Assembly: GCA_000583135.1 (NCBI GenBank)
Contig: JFBG01000061.1
Location: forward strand, 1-64,000
Direction of reading: 5' to 3'
Length of the DNA: 64,000 bases
Source: Thioalkalivibrio sp. HK1
Lineage (GTDB): Bacteria; Pseudomonadota; Gammaproteobacteria; HK1
Within the stretch, counting starts at the first letter, position 1. Each line of letters begins with the position of its first letter. This document shows, in pieces, positions 50,494 through 61,323 of this stretch. The notes beneath the pieces are model-generated. The model made no database searches and was not told the origin of the DNA. It saw nothing but the letters and a program-made list of their open reading frames with translations. The translations under genes were made by a program, and so were the position numbers.

Positions 50494-51878
50494 CGCTTCG
50501 CCTTCGATTCGCTCGGCTTTTTCAAAGGAAGGAATTCCGCCACCGCTTCGATATGGCTGGTATGGGCGAACATGTCCGCGATGCCGACCCGATGCAGCAA
50601 GTAGCCCTGGGCTTGCAAACGGGCCGCGTCCCGGGCAAGGGTACCGGGGTTGCAAGAGACATAGACGATACGCTCGGGCGAGGCGAGGTCGATATGCTCG
50701 ACCACCATCGCCGCCCCGGCGCGAGGCGGATCGAGGACGATGGCATCCCAGCCTCGACCCAACCACTGCCGTACCGCCTCGGCGTTTTCGAGGTCCGCCT
50801 CTTCGAAGACCACCGACAGATGATTGGCGGCGGCGTTCTCTTTGGCCCTTGCGACCATCGCCGAGCCGAACTCCAAGCCCGTTACTTGGGCCCCTTCGGC
50901 CGCCAGCGGCAGACTGAAATTGCCGATACCGCAAAAAGCGTCGAGGATGCGTGAATTCGATCGCGGCCGGACCATCCGCCGCACCCTTTGCACCAAGGCA
51001 CGATTGACCTCGGCATTGACTTGCGTGAAATCGAGCGGGGAAAAACGAAACCGAAGGGATGTCTCCTCCTCGGGCAGGTCTTCGGCATCGATCGCCCGGC
51101 TTTTCGCCTCCCCGGATTCCCTTGGGGGCCTCGCCAACGAATATTCCAAGCGCTCGGCCGCCGACGGACGCCCGACGGCGCTGGCCGGACCTGCGGGCTG
51201 CAACCAGATCCCGATCCCCCGCTCGGCCGCAAAAGCATCGACGGCCTCGATATCTTCGAGGGACAAGGGATCGAGATGACGAATCACGAGCAGGGATTCT
51301 CCCTCGCCCGTCGCCGCCTCGATCTGCGGGATCCTCGCAAACGCATCGAGCCCCCCGATCAACTTGCGAAGCGGGGCGATCACCGCTCCCAAGGGATCGG
51401 CAAGGATCTCGCAGTCGTTCATGTCGGTGATCCGACGAGGCTGCCGCTCGCGAAAACCGACCAAGACCTCGCCCTTGCGCGGGACATGGCGCGCCCCGAA
51501 GCGGGCTTTGCGCCGATAGCGCCAAGGCTCGCCGGTCAACGGCGGCAGGAGCTCCGTAGGAGTCACCCCGCCGATCTTGCGCAAGGCGGTCAACAGTTGT
51601 CGCTCTTTATAGCGAATTTGGGCGTCATACGATAAGTGCTGCAAGGTGCAGCCGCCACAGCGAGCATAGTAGGGGCAACGAGGCTCGACCCTGTCGGCCG
51701 ATGCGCTCAGCAGCCTTTCCACCACCGCCTCGTCGAAGTTTCGAGAGCGGCGAATGCGGCGAAAGAGCACTTCCTCCCCCGGCAACGCCCCGGCGATGAA
51801 GACCACCTTGCCCTCGCTACGCCCGACCCCTCGACCCGAACTATCGAGATCATCCACCTCGATGGACGATGCGCTCAT
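50490..51878 (-). CDS. rlmD: 23S rRNA (uracil-1939-C5) methyltransferase RlmD
   Basis: RlmD (RumA) makes 5-methyluridine at position 1939 of 23S rRNA. The 462 residues consist of an N-terminal TRAM domain (about 1-60), Fe-S cysteines at 68, 74 and 77 (CPYYARCGGC) and a fourth in MNDCEI, the SAM motif DAFCGIGNFSLPLA, and the catalytic DPPRAGA and VSCNPGTLARD. Its ATG overlaps the exonuclease stop and its stop overlaps mutL, so three genes are translationally chained. Placement directly upstream of mutL is unusual compared with E. coli, where rlmD is next to relA. Confidence 0.95.
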   Translation of the reverse strand: MSASSIEVDDLDSSGRGVGRSEGKVVFIAGALPGEEVLFRRIRRSRNFDEAVVERLLSASADRVEPRCPYYARCGGCTLQHLSYDAQIRYKERQLLTALRKIGGVTPTELLPPLTGEPWRYRRKARFGARHVPRKGEVLVGFRERQPRRITDMNDCEILADPLGAVIAPLRKLIGGLDAFARIPQIEAATGEGESLLVIRHLDPLSLEDIEAVDAFAAERGIGIWLQPAGPASAVGRPSAAERLEYSLARPPRESGEAKSRAIDAEDLPEEETSLRFRFSPLDFTQVNAEVNRALVQRVRRMVRPRSNSRILDAFCGIGNFSLPLAAEGAQVTGLEFGSAMVARAKENAAANHLSVVFEEADLENAEAVRQWLGRGWDAIVLDPPRAGAAMVVEHIDLASPERIVYVSCNPGTLARDAARLQAQGYLLHRVGIADMFAHTSHIEAVAEFLPLKKPSESKAKR

Positions 51879-52813
51879 CGATCACCGCCGGCAGGGGCCG
51901 ATGACGGGGCATCGGATTCGGGCCGATCTTCGGTCGGCGAAGGGTCACTCAGTGAAGGACTCAGCTCCCCGGTCATCGAATGCATCTCGCCCGATGACGA
52001 GCCCAGTACGGGATCCGCATCCTGGTGATTCTTCCAAGCCTCCTGGAATTCCGCGAAATGCCCTCCTTGGGGTTCGAGGGATTTCTCGGCCAGGAATTGC
52101 CGCACTCCTTCGCATTCCGATAGATAGCCCTCGTTCGAAAGATTCCCCCGCATCAGCTCGAAGCGCAAGTAGATCAGCCAAGTGTTGAGGGCATCGCACT
52201 CGCAATAGGCGCGGATCCTCTCGATGCCGCCGTCTTCGCTCCACGCCCGCTCCACTTCGGAACCATCCATCCCCATCTTGCCGGGAAAACCCAGTATGCG
52301 CGCAAGGCCGTCCAAGGGAGCGAAGGATCCGCGATTGAAGGCGGCGAGCACATCCATCAGATCGATATGGCGGTAGTGATAACGATTGAGATAGTTGTTG
52401 TAGCGATAGGAGGAATCCCGATCGCCTATCTCCCAATATCGAGGGGCGCTCACCCCGTGGAGCATGGCTCGATAGTGAAGCACCGGAAGATCGAAGCCGC
52501 CACCGTTCCATGTGATCAAGGTCGGGGCATGACGCTCCAACCAATCGAAGAAGATCCTGACCAGATCGCCCTCCTTGGTATCCGCATCACCGATGGATCG
52601 CACCAAGAAACGATCGTGGTTTCGGCGAACCACGGAAATCGCCACGATTCGATGCAGATAGGGGGGCAGCCACTCCGTTCCCGATGACTGCAAGCGATAT
52701 TGGCGCATGATCCGCAGGACATCCTTGTCATCGAGATCCTCGAGTTGATGGAGTCGGCGACCGGATAGGGTATCGGGCACCGTCTCGATATCGAAAGCCA
52801 GTAGATTGTTCAT
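51875..52813 (-). CDS. Predicted 3'-5' exonuclease, PolB-like DEDDy
   Basis: This 312-residue protein belongs to the PolB-associated 3'-5' exonuclease-like family (DNA_pol_B_exo2). Exo I residues are Asp8 and Glu10 in AFDIET; Exo II is WNGGGFDLPVL; Exo III lies in the CECDALNTWLIYLR stretch. The C-terminal 60 residues are Ser/Pro/Glu-rich and probably disordered. No polymerase domain is present, so it acts alone or in trans. I chose the ATG at 52813, preceded by AGGTGG, because the family begins at this motif. It overlaps rlmD by 4 bases and follows the UDG gene, suggesting a repair role. Confidence 0.86.
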   Translation of the reverse strand: MNNLLAFDIETVPDTLSGRRLHQLEDLDDKDVLRIMRQYRLQSSGTEWLPPYLHRIVAISVVRRNHDRFLVRSIGDADTKEGDLVRIFFDWLERHAPTLITWNGGGFDLPVLHYRAMLHGVSAPRYWEIGDRDSSYRYNNYLNRYHYRHIDLMDVLAAFNRGSFAPLDGLARILGFPGKMGMDGSEVERAWSEDGGIERIRAYCECDALNTWLIYLRFELMRGNLSNEGYLSECEGVRQFLAEKSLEPQGGHFAEFQEAWKNHQDADPVLGSSSGEMHSMTGELSPSLSDPSPTEDRPESDAPSSAPAGGDR

Positions 52814-52954
52814 ACCCACCTTTGTTTTTTCGGTCCTATCGCCTCGCAGCGCCATCGATACGAGGGCAAGATGATGATCGAGGGGCTACGAGGCAAACCG
52901 AACCATCTCGATAGCGCAAAGGCTCCCCCTTCGGGGGGATTTCGTGGAAGGAAT

Positions 52955-53716
52955 TCACGAAAGATCCGGCGAGGCGCTCCCCTCCAGGGTCGAGTGCAGC
53001 ATCAGCAGATCCTGCCATGCCTTTCCTTTCTCCCTCGGGCGGCGCAATAAATAGGCCGGATGGTACATCACCAACAGCGGCAGACCGGTGGGCTCATGTC
53101 GGTGAATCCTCCCGCGCAGCCGCCCCATCGGCTCGGTGGTGGAAAGAAGCCGTTGGGCGGCGATACGCCCGACCGCCACCAACATGCGCGGGGATATTTC
53201 GTCGATTTGCTGCGCCAGATAGTCCGCGCACGAGCGAATTTCGATATCTTGCGGATCGCGATTTCCCGGAGGGCGGCATTTGATCATATTGGCGATATAG
53301 ACCTGATCGCGACGAAAACCGATCGCGTTCAGCATCGCATCGAGCAATTTGCCGGCTCGACCGACGAAGGGTTCGCCTTGACGATCCTCTTCCGCTCCCG
53401 GCGCCTCCCCGATCAGCATGCAATGGGCCTCGACCCCGCCCACGCCGAAAACGGTCCGGTTACGGGTGCGGTGCAGATCGCAGCGGGTGCAACGCTCGAC
53501 TGCGGCCTTGATCCGCAAAAGCGCAGCGTCCGGGGCTTGACTATCGGTGATCGATGGCGAATTCGGCTTCCGTTCCTCCCGATTCGAAAGCGATGGGGTT
53601 TGTTCCCCGGCCAAGAGAGGATCGTCCGATGTTTGGCCTGCCGAGGGAGCGAGTCCTCGGCGGCGCCAGCTCGGAATTCCCAAGGCCGTGAGATAGGAGC
53701 GGTTGGAATGCGGCAT
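52955..53716 (-). CDS. Type-4 uracil-DNA glycosylase (Fe-S)
   Basis: This enzyme removes uracil from DNA. The 253 residues have the type 4 active site GEAPGAEEDRQGEPFVGRAG, the second motif HPAYLL, and all four Fe-S ligands: Cys76, Cys79, Cys147 (in IKCRPPGNRDP) and Cys163. About 60 poorly conserved, polar residues precede the domain. It opens the long minus-strand series and is 141 bases upstream of the exonuclease gene. The ATG at 53716 is the only start in frame before the domain that fits. Confidence 0.93.
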   Translation of the reverse strand: MPHSNRSYLTALGIPSWRRRGLAPSAGQTSDDPLLAGEQTPSLSNREERKPNSPSITDSQAPDAALLRIKAAVERCTRCDLHRTRNRTVFGVGGVEAHCMLIGEAPGAEEDRQGEPFVGRAGKLLDAMLNAIGFRRDQVYIANMIKCRPPGNRDPQDIEIRSCADYLAQQIDEISPRMLVAVGRIAAQRLLSTTEPMGRLRGRIHRHEPTGLPLLVMYHPAYLLRRPREKGKAWQDLLMLHSTLEGSASPDLS

Positions 53717-53908
53717 CGTCGATTCGGCAACTACCGTTGCGCACCTTGGAAGGAGTGCACAGTGCGGGGCGAATGAACCAAAAAGATCGGTGGATGGGCA
53801 GGCGGTCTCGATGACGATCTCGATCGTTCCATGATCGATAAACTGCGGATCTCGGGCGGATCTTGCAAAAAAACGAGTGCGCTTTCGAATCTTTCGCCGA
53901 AAAAGCGT

Positions 53909-54760
53909 TCAGCCGGGATCGATATCGTAGGACGAAGACGACATGCCCCGGCGCCGGGCGCGGCGGCGGCGAAGGCTCAGCAGCGTCAACAAGGGACCGG
54001 ATCCGGCGTATGCGAGGGCTGCCAAAAAGAGCACCAATGGCGGATCGCTCGATACCAGCACGAAGAGCAATACCACCGCGAAAATGGCGGAGAAAGGAAC
54101 CTGTCCGCGCAGATCGAGATTCTTGAAGCTGTGGAAGCGAAACCTCGACACCATCAACGCGCCGGTGGCGATGGTGATGGCAAAGGCGAAGGGGGCGAGG
54201 GCCGGACCCAAGAGATCGTGATCGCCGACGAACCACACCAACCCCGCGAGCACCGCCGCCGCCGCCGGACAGGGCAATCCTTGGAAATAACGCTTGTCGG
54301 TGCTGCCGACCTGAACATTGAAACGGGCGAGCCGTAGAGCGGTCGCCGCGGTATAGAAAAAGGCCGCGACCCAGCCGGGCTTTCCCATGCCCGCCAATAC
54401 CGATTCGTAGAGCAGCAGGCTCGGGGCCAAGCCGAAAGAAATCACATCCGACAAGGAATCGTATTCCGCCCCGAAGTTGCTCTGGGTGCCGGTCATCCGC
54501 GCGATGCGGCCATCCACCCCATCGAGCACCATCGCCACGAAAATGGCGATGGCCGCCGACTCGTAGCGACCATCGGTCGCGGCCACGATGGCATAGAAGC
54601 CGGAAAACAAAGCGGCGGTGGTAAAAAGGTTCGGCAGCAAATAGATCCCCCGCCGCCGCGGTATCTTGGGATGCGGATCGCGCTCCGATGAATCCCCTGC
54701 CCGGTGCCCCGACAAGGGCTCGTCGGAGGAGGATGACCCTTCGCCCGATGGATCGCTCAA
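53909..54760 (-). CDS. pssA: CDP-diacylglycerol-serine phosphatidyltransferase
   Basis: This inner-membrane enzyme makes phosphatidylserine, precursor of phosphatidylethanolamine. The 283 residues carry the CDP-alcohol transferase signature DGRIAR with Gly97, Asp101 and Asp105 in canonical spacing (D-G-x2-A-R-x8-G-x3-D-x3-D), plus about seven membrane helices. It is the long, archaeal/Bacillus-like (PssA type II) form and not the E. coli cytosolic type. The start is TTG at 54760, overlapping the ilvH TGA (TTGA), with AAGGGG 7 bases upstream. ilvI-ilvH-pssA is a known order in proteobacteria. Confidence 0.94.
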   Translation of the reverse strand: MSDPSGEGSSSSDEPLSGHRAGDSSERDPHPKIPRRRGIYLLPNLFTTAALFSGFYAIVAATDGRYESAAIAIFVAMVLDGVDGRIARMTGTQSNFGAEYDSLSDVISFGLAPSLLLYESVLAGMGKPGWVAAFFYTAATALRLARFNVQVGSTDKRYFQGLPCPAAAAVLAGLVWFVGDHDLLGPALAPFAFAITIATGALMVSRFRFHSFKNLDLRGQVPFSAIFAVVLLFVLVSSDPPLVLFLAALAYAGSGPLLTLLSLRRRRARRRGMSSSSYDIDPG

Positions 54761-55251
54761 AGCCGCAACCCCTTCTCGCCTCGAACGATGGCCAAGGAAC
54801 CGGAGCGCACCACCTCCACGATCGAATCCCGCTCCATCGCCCCGAGGAAAGCCCCGAGTTTGGGCCCCGCCCCGGTCAACTCGATGATATAGGTGGTGTC
54901 GGTCACATCGAGGATGCGACCGCGAAAGATATCGCACAATCGCTTGATTTCGTTGCGGGTGGAAGCCTCGGAAGCCCGCACCTTGACCAGCATCATTTCG
55001 CGATCGACGTGCGGGGCTTGGGTGATATCTTGCAGTCTCACGACCTCTATCAACTTATGGAGTTGCTTGGTGATCTGCTCGATGACCTCGATCGACGCCG
55101 TGGTGACGAGCGTCATTCGAGAGACCGTCTCATCCTCGGTGGGTGCCACCGAGAGGGATTCGATGTTATAGCCGCGAGCGGAGAACAGGCCGGCGACCCG
55201 GCTCAGCGCTCCGGGCTCGTTCTCGAGCAAGAGCGAAATGATATGGCGCAA
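54757..55251 (-). CDS. ilvH: Acetolactate synthase small subunit
   Basis: IlvH is the regulatory ACT-domain subunit that gives valine feedback inhibition. The 164 residues are typical: MRHIISLLLENEPGALSRVAGLFSARGYNIESL (first ACT, read as two blocks), MTLVT, and the C-terminal domain ending GPKLGAFLGAMERDSIVEVVRSG. It is 193 bases downstream of ilvI, a wider gap than usual, and is coupled to pssA by a TTGA overlap. Confidence 0.96.
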   Translation of the reverse strand: MRHIISLLLENEPGALSRVAGLFSARGYNIESLSVAPTEDETVSRMTLVTTASIEVIEQITKQLHKLIEVVRLQDITQAPHVDREMMLVKVRASEASTRNEIKRLCDIFRGRILDVTDTTYIIELTGAGPKLGAFLGAMERDSIVEVVRSGSLAIVRGEKGLRL

Positions 55252-55444
55252 TTTGCATCACTCCTTGGCAATATCGATGATCGACCGACGATCGATCGAC
55301 AATAAGCCGACCGGGCCACGCAAAGGGCGTAGGCGGCGAAATCGAAGATCGAAAAAATCCTTGCAACGCCCCCGACAAGCGCTCGGGCGAGGGCTTGTCG
55401 TCATGAGTCTGCGAGCGATGCTCGGCGAAGCGAGCCTCGTCTTT

Positions 55445-57172
55445 TCAGGCGAGTTCCCTTTCCCTTGCTTGCTGCGAGAGCAACATCTCGTTATGGCCCT
55501 TGCCCGAGAGCATCATCGGGTAGACGTTCTCGGAAGGGTCGGTGATGAAATCCAAAAAGACCAAGCGATCTTTTTGCGCAAAGGCCTCTTTCAAGGCCCC
55601 CTCCACATCCGCCGGATCGTCGATGGTCATGCCGACGTGGCCGAAGCTCCTCGACAGCGCCGCGAAATCGGGCAAGGAATCCAAGTAGGAATGGGATTCG
55701 CGGTTTTCGTACATGAACTCCTGCCACTGCCGCACCATTCCCAAGTATCGATTGTTGAGATTGATGATCTTGACCGGCAATCCGTACTGCTTGGCGGTGG
55801 AGAGTTCTTGGATGCACATGATGATGCTGCCCTCGCCGGTCACGCAAGCCACCTGCGCCTCGGGCCAAGCCAGCTTCACCCCCAAGGCCGCGGGAAGACC
55901 GAATCCCATCGTCCCCAACCCCCCGGAGTTGATCCAGCGCCGGGGCTTGTCGAATGGATAGAACTGCGCCGCCCACATCTGATGCTGACCAACATCGGAA
56001 GTGATAAACGCATCCCCGTTGGTCACTTCGTAGAGTTTTTGCACCACCGATTGCGGTTTGATGCGCTCGATCGATGGGGCGTAGGCAAGACAATCCACCG
56101 ACTTCCACGCGCGAATCCGCTCCCACCACTCAGAAAGAGCCTCGCTATCGGGGCGGCGATTGCTTTTATCGAGCATCGCGTTGATCTCGTGCAGCACCTT
56201 GCCGACGGAGCCGACGATGGGAACATGGACCTTGACGGTCTTCGAGATCGACGCCGGGTCGATATCGATATGCACGATATGGGCCTCGGGGCAGAATTTA
56301 CTGACATTCCCCACCACCCGATCATCGAAGCGCGCGCCGATGGCAATGAGCACATCGCAGTGGTGCATCGCCATATTGGCCTCGTAGGTACCGTGCATTC
56401 CGAGCATGCCGACGAACTGATCGTCGGTGCCGGGATAGGCACCCAAGCCCATCAATGTATTCGTGATCGGATAGCCCAAGGAGCGGGTGAAGCGAACGAG
56501 CTCGTCCGCGGCATCGTCGAGCACCACCCCGCCACCGGTATAGATCATCGGCCGCCGCGCCGAGAGAATGAGATCCATGGCCTTTTTCACTTGGCCCGGA
56601 TGACCGCGGGTGACCGGGTTATACGAGCGCATCGAGACCTGCGCCGGGTATTGGTATGGAATTTTATGGTCGGGACGGGTCACATCCTTGGGGATATCCA
56701 CCACCACCGGCCCCGGCCGGCCGGAGGTCGCCACGAGGAAAGCCTTCTTCAAGGTTCGGGCCAAATCCCGCACGTCCTTCACGAGAAAATTGTGTTTGAC
56801 GCAAGGTCGAGTGATCCCGACGCAATCCACCTCCTGAAAAGCGTCGCTACCGATGGCATGGGTGGGCACTTGACCGGTGATCACCACCATCGGGATCGAA
56901 TCCATGTGGGCGGTGGCGATCCCGGTAACGGCATTGGTGGCTCCGGGACCGGAGGTGACCAACACCACCCCCGGTTTGCCGGTGGCGCGGGCATAGCCGT
57001 CGGCCATGTGGGTGGCACCTTGCTCGTGCCGCACCAAAATATGGGTGATATCGTCTTGGCGATGGAGCTCGTCATAGATATGAAGCACCGCTCCGCCGGG
57101 ATAGCCGAAGATGAACTCCACTCCCTCGTCCTTCAAGAACTGAATGATGATCTGCGAGCCGGTCAGCTCCAC
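55445..57172 (-). CDS. ilvI: Acetolactate synthase large subunit
   Basis: This TPP- and FAD-dependent enzyme makes acetolactate in valine, leucine and isoleucine synthesis. The 575 residues show GYPGGAVLHIYDEL, the catalytic Glu in RHEQGATHMADGYARATGK, the FAD region, and the TPP motif GEGSIIMC ending in NLNN. GEGS instead of GDGS is shared with Pseudomonas IlvI, but Cys replaces the usual Asn of the QMN triplet. The start is GTG at 57172, with a perfect AAGGAGG 8 bases upstream. No attenuator leader peptide is visible. Confidence 0.96.
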   Translation of the reverse strand: MELTGSQIIIQFLKDEGVEFIFGYPGGAVLHIYDELHRQDDITHILVRHEQGATHMADGYARATGKPGVVLVTSGPGATNAVTGIATAHMDSIPMVVITGQVPTHAIGSDAFQEVDCVGITRPCVKHNFLVKDVRDLARTLKKAFLVATSGRPGPVVVDIPKDVTRPDHKIPYQYPAQVSMRSYNPVTRGHPGQVKKAMDLILSARRPMIYTGGGVVLDDAADELVRFTRSLGYPITNTLMGLGAYPGTDDQFVGMLGMHGTYEANMAMHHCDVLIAIGARFDDRVVGNVSKFCPEAHIVHIDIDPASISKTVKVHVPIVGSVGKVLHEINAMLDKSNRRPDSEALSEWWERIRAWKSVDCLAYAPSIERIKPQSVVQKLYEVTNGDAFITSDVGQHQMWAAQFYPFDKPRRWINSGGLGTMGFGLPAALGVKLAWPEAQVACVTGEGSIIMCIQELSTAKQYGLPVKIINLNNRYLGMVRQWQEFMYENRESHSYLDSLPDFAALSRSFGHVGMTIDDPADVEGALKEAFAQKDRLVFLDFITDPSENVYPMMLSGKGHNEMLLSQQARERELA

Positions 57173-57859
57173 CTTGAAATCCTCCTTCGATTTTCGATGC
57201 GATCCATTTGGCTAGTACCGGTGGGATTGTGCCCGAGTGCTTTTGTCGAGATAAGCGCTTAGCCCTTCGCAAGGCGACGGGATCTCGAATACACAGCCCC
57301 TTCCATCGGAAAAATCTCGACCGATAATTTCATGCAATAGGAAAAAGCATTCCCTTGAAAGGTCAAGCGTACCCTAAAACGGGCGATCGGTCAGCGATTC
57401 GACCTCGAGGGTGCTTATGATCGATGCTTCGACACCCTCTTCGATGCATCTCTCGATACGCATCCCGATGCCCTCGTCGAGGTGCGATGTCTTGGATTTC
57501 GATGATGCTTCGTATTTCAAAGGATCCGCTTCCGCGCATCGAACGCCTCCATCGCATTCCTCGATCGAATCCTCCAAGTGGCCGTCTTGTTCGATCCGAT
57601 GGAAAGACCAAGCGCCAAGGCATGAAAAAAGATCGTAGGGTCGGATCGCAGGGCCGGATCGTACAATTCATCGTCCGATCATCGTCCGAGCGACCGAGCG
57701 ACGGGTGATCGCCAAGGAATCGGCATGTCGATATCCGGTGCTAAATTCCCGTACCCATGCTCGGTCGGCGGCGATCCCGCCAAGTATCATGCGAAGGATA
57801 TAAGCATCATCGAATCATGAGCGAATCCTTCCAACCCCAACTGTCAGGAATCCCTTTCA
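57173..57859. promoter_or_regulatory. Divergent intergenic region ilvI/proS
   Basis: This 687-base gap lies between two divergent operons and must hold both promoters. On the minus strand TTGACC near 57361 could be a -35 box for ilvI, but the spacing to a -10 is poor. On the plus strand TATAAG at about 57799-57804 could be a -10 box for proS. There is no Leu/Val/Ile-rich leader peptide and no supported gene; short open frames at 57363-57671 and 57424-57708 show no family signature. Confidence 0.4.
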
Positions 57860-59575
57860 ATGAAATGCTCACGAATGCTCCTCGCCACGATGCGACAGAA
57901 TCCGACGGAAAGCGAAATCGCGAGCCATCGACTGATGCTAAGAGCCGGGCTGGTGCGGCCATTGGCTTCGGGGATTTATACATGGCTTCCGCTGGGGATG
58001 CGCATCCTGCGCAAGGTGGAGGCGATCGTGCGCGAGGAAATGAATGCCGCCGGGGCCCAAGAAGTCCTGATGCCCGCGGTGCAGCCCGCCGAGCTCTGGC
58101 AGGAATCCGGACGCTGGAACGACTTCGGCCCCGAGCTGCTACGACTTAAAGACCGCCACCAACGGGATTTTTGCATCGGCCCCACCCATGAGGAGGTGAT
58201 CACCGATATCGTTCGGCGCGAGGTCCGCAGCTATCGCCAACTCCCCCTCAATCTCTATCAGATCCAGACCAAATTCCGAGACGAGATCCGCCCGCGCTTC
58301 GGAGTGATGCGCGCCCGCGAGTTCATCATGAAAGACGCCTATTCCTTCGATCTCGACGCCGAAGGCTTGGAACGCTCCTACCTTGCGATGCACGATGCCT
58401 ACTGCCGCATCTTCACCCGCTTGGGACTCGACTTCAAAGTGGTGGATGCCGACTCCGGAGCCATCGGCGGCAGCCGCTCCCAGGAATTCCATGTCCTTGC
58501 CGATTACGGCGAGGATGCCATCGCTTTTTCCTCGGCCCCCGAAGGCGCTTATGCCGCCAACTTGGAGTTGGTGCCCTGTTTGGAGCCCCAAGGCGGGCGC
58601 TCGGCACCTACAGAAACGATGCGCCGCATACAAACCCCCGGAGTGCATACCATCGACGCCCTTGCGCAAGATCTGAACATAGCGCCCGAACGCTGCCTGA
58701 AAACCCTCCTCGTCGAGGGCGAGGAGGGGGGGATCGTCGGGCTCGTTCTGCGCGGGGATCACGAACTCAATGCCGTCAAGGCCATGCGTCTTTCGCAGGT
58801 GAAAAGTCCGCTGACCCTCGCCGATCCGGAACGCATCAAGGAACGAAGCGGCTGCCCCATCGGATCGGTGGGACCGGTCGATGCCGTCTTTCCCGTCATC
58901 GTCGATGCCGCCGCCGCCGCCGTCGGGGATTTCGTTTGCGGCGCCAACTTGGAGGGCGAACACCTCGCCGGGGTCAACTGGGGACGAGACTTGCCCGAAC
59001 CTGCGATCGCCGATCTGCGCAATGCGGTCGAAGGGGATCCCGCTCCGGATGGCAGCGGCCCCATCACCATCCGCCGCGGGATCGAGGTCGGGCATATCTT
59101 CCAGTTGGGCGATAAATACAGTACGGCGATGGAAGCGGTGGTGCTCGACGAGGCGGGCGAGGCCATCCGGCTGATGATGGGCTGCTACGGGATCGGCGTT
59201 ACCCGCATCGCCGCCGCCGCCATCGAGCAGAACCACGATGACAACGGGATCATCTGGCCCGATGCCATCGCCCCCTTTCAGGTCACCGTGCTCCCGATGA
59301 ATATGCATAAATCACAGCGCCTGCGCGAGGCCGCCGAGGATCTTTGCGCGCAACTGGAAGCGGCGGGTTTCGAAACCCTCTTCGACGATCGAAAGGTGCG
59401 CCCGGGGGTGATGTTCGCGGATGCGGATCTGATCGGAATTCCGCATCGACTGATCATCTCGGATCGCGGACTCGACGCCGGATGCGTCGAATACCGTCAT
59501 CGCCGCGAGAGCGAAAGCCACGAAATCCCCCTCGCCGCCGCCGTCGATCACCTGCGTTCGAAGCAAGCCACCTGA
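57860..59575 (+). CDS. proS: Prolyl-tRNA synthetase, bacterial type with editing domain
   Basis: This class II synthetase charges tRNA-Pro. The 571 residues match the bacterial form: [25 protein letters not shown], motif 2 ([26 protein letters not shown]), an inserted editing domain (about 225-400), and motif 3 ([19 protein letters not shown]) with MNMHKSQRL. The ATG at 57860 has AGGA 10 bases upstream and gives the usual N terminus. A WrbA-like gene follows 125 bases later. Confidence 0.97.
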   Translation: MKCSRMLLATMRQNPTESEIASHRLMLRAGLVRPLASGIYTWLPLGMRILRKVEAIVREEMNAAGAQEVLMPAVQPAELWQESGRWNDFGPELLRLKDRHQRDFCIGPTHEEVITDIVRREVRSYRQLPLNLYQIQTKFRDEIRPRFGVMRAREFIMKDAYSFDLDAEGLERSYLAMHDAYCRIFTRLGLDFKVVDADSGAIGGSRSQEFHVLADYGEDAIAFSSAPEGAYAANLELVPCLEPQGGRSAPTETMRRIQTPGVHTIDALAQDLNIAPERCLKTLLVEGEEGGIVGLVLRGDHELNAVKAMRLSQVKSPLTLADPERIKERSGCPIGSVGPVDAVFPVIVDAAAAAVGDFVCGANLEGEHLAGVNWGRDLPEPAIADLRNAVEGDPAPDGSGPITIRRGIEVGHIFQLGDKYSTAMEAVVLDEAGEAIRLMMGCYGIGVTRIAAAAIEQNHDDNGIIWPDAIAPFQVTVLPMNMHKSQRLREAAEDLCAQLEAAGFETLFDDRKVRPGVMFADADLIGIPHRLIISDRGLDAGCVEYRHRRESESHEIPLAAAVDHLRSKQAT

Positions 59576-59661
59576 TGCGCTGATGATCGATCGAGATCGA
59601 TCGGGAACACCCGATATCGCCTGCCAAAGACGCTCGTTATCGGATCCGATAATACCCTTAG

Positions 59662-60309
<648 letters not shown>

Positions 60310-60378
60310 ACGACGAAGGTCGAGGGGATCTTCTCGGCAGAAAACGGATTGGAAAGGCGTGGACCGGTCGAAACGGAT

Positions 60379-61299
60379 CTAAGAAGAGTCGATCCGCACC
60401 TCGTCCATCGCTTCGCCGAGGGGAGGCTCGTCAAGGGATTCCAGAATCTGGCGAACGAAGGGCACCGTCAATCGACGCCGGGCTCCCAAAGAACGCCGAT
60501 CCAAGCGCTCCAACAACGCCATCAGGCTCGGCATATCCCGTCGATATCGGGCGAAGAGATAGGCGATGATTTCATCGGAGATATCGATCCCTCGATCCAT
60601 CGCATGCCGACGCAGAGCCCTCGCCCGCCCCTCGTCGTCGAGCGCCGGCAGGCGATAGACGGTCGAGGCATTCAAGCGCGAGCGCAAGTCCGCCAAGCCG
60701 AAGGGGATATGCGCCGGTTGCTTGCGAGCGCTGACAAGCAGCCGCGCCTTGCGCCGCATCGAGGCCTCGATCAGGAAGACCAAGGATTCCTCCCACCGAC
60801 TTATTCCGGCGATGGCGTCGATATCCTCGATGCAGATCAAATCGGCTCGCTCCATCCCTTGGATCATCCCCGGCGGACGATCCATCCACAAGCGAAGGGG
60901 GATCAACGCCGCATCGAAGCCGAGCCCCCCCGCCGTCCGCAGGACCGCAACCGATAGATGGGACTTCCCGCTGCCGCCCTCCCCGGCAATGAACAAGCGC
61001 GCCGGATGCCCCGAGGCGGGCGATGAGCCCTCGGCGAAGGATTTCAGGGCTTGGACGATCTCGACGCTGCGGGGGGTGACCTCGAAATTCTCGAAGCGAA
61101 GGTGCTGCGGCAGATACAAGGGCAAGGGGATCTGGGCGGCATCGATACCGGCCATCGACTCGATCGCCCCGGCGGGGCCATGCGCTCTTGCATCGGATGC
61201 TTCGTTCTTCGCCGACATCGACATCGATACGGGGGATCTACGAGGGCTCTTGGCATGCCGGATCGCGAAAAGAGGGGATCGCACCGGCTTGTCGATCAT
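60379..61299 (-). CDS. hda: Replication regulator Hda (DnaA-homologous ATPase)
   Basis: Hda, bound to the sliding clamp, triggers DnaA-ATP hydrolysis after initiation. The frame codes 306 residues. A clamp-binding motif QIPLPL lies at 56-61, a P-loop GEGGSGKSH at 106-113, Walker B CIEDIDAIAG, and the family end LTVPFVRQILESL. E. coli Hda has its clamp motif within ten residues of the N terminus, so the true start may be the later ATG at 61155; no ribosome-binding site decides it. The upstream DUF2066 gene ends 24 bases before the first ATG. Confidence 0.92.
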   Translation of the reverse strand: MIDKPVRSPLFAIRHAKSPRRSPVSMSMSAKNEASDARAHGPAGAIESMAGIDAAQIPLPLYLPQHLRFENFEVTPRSVEIVQALKSFAEGSSPASGHPARLFIAGEGGSGKSHLSVAVLRTAGGLGFDAALIPLRLWMDRPPGMIQGMERADLICIEDIDAIAGISRWEESLVFLIEASMRRKARLLVSARKQPAHIPFGLADLRSRLNASTVYRLPALDDEGRARALRRHAMDRGIDISDEIIAYLFARYRRDMPSLMALLERLDRRSLGARRRLTVPFVRQILESLDEPPLGEAMDEVRIDSS

Positions 61300-61323
61300 C
61301 GACCATCAAGGGGCGATACCCGC

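Noticed and set aside
50494..51525. Upstream extension of the mutL frame by about 340 codons
   Set aside because: This part is the shifted frame of rlmD. MutL homology begins at the ATG 50493, which has its own ribosome-binding site.
55238..57262. Open frame of 674 codons on the plus strand
   Set aside because: It lies antisense to ilvI, is His/Arg/Asp-rich and has no recognisable domain.
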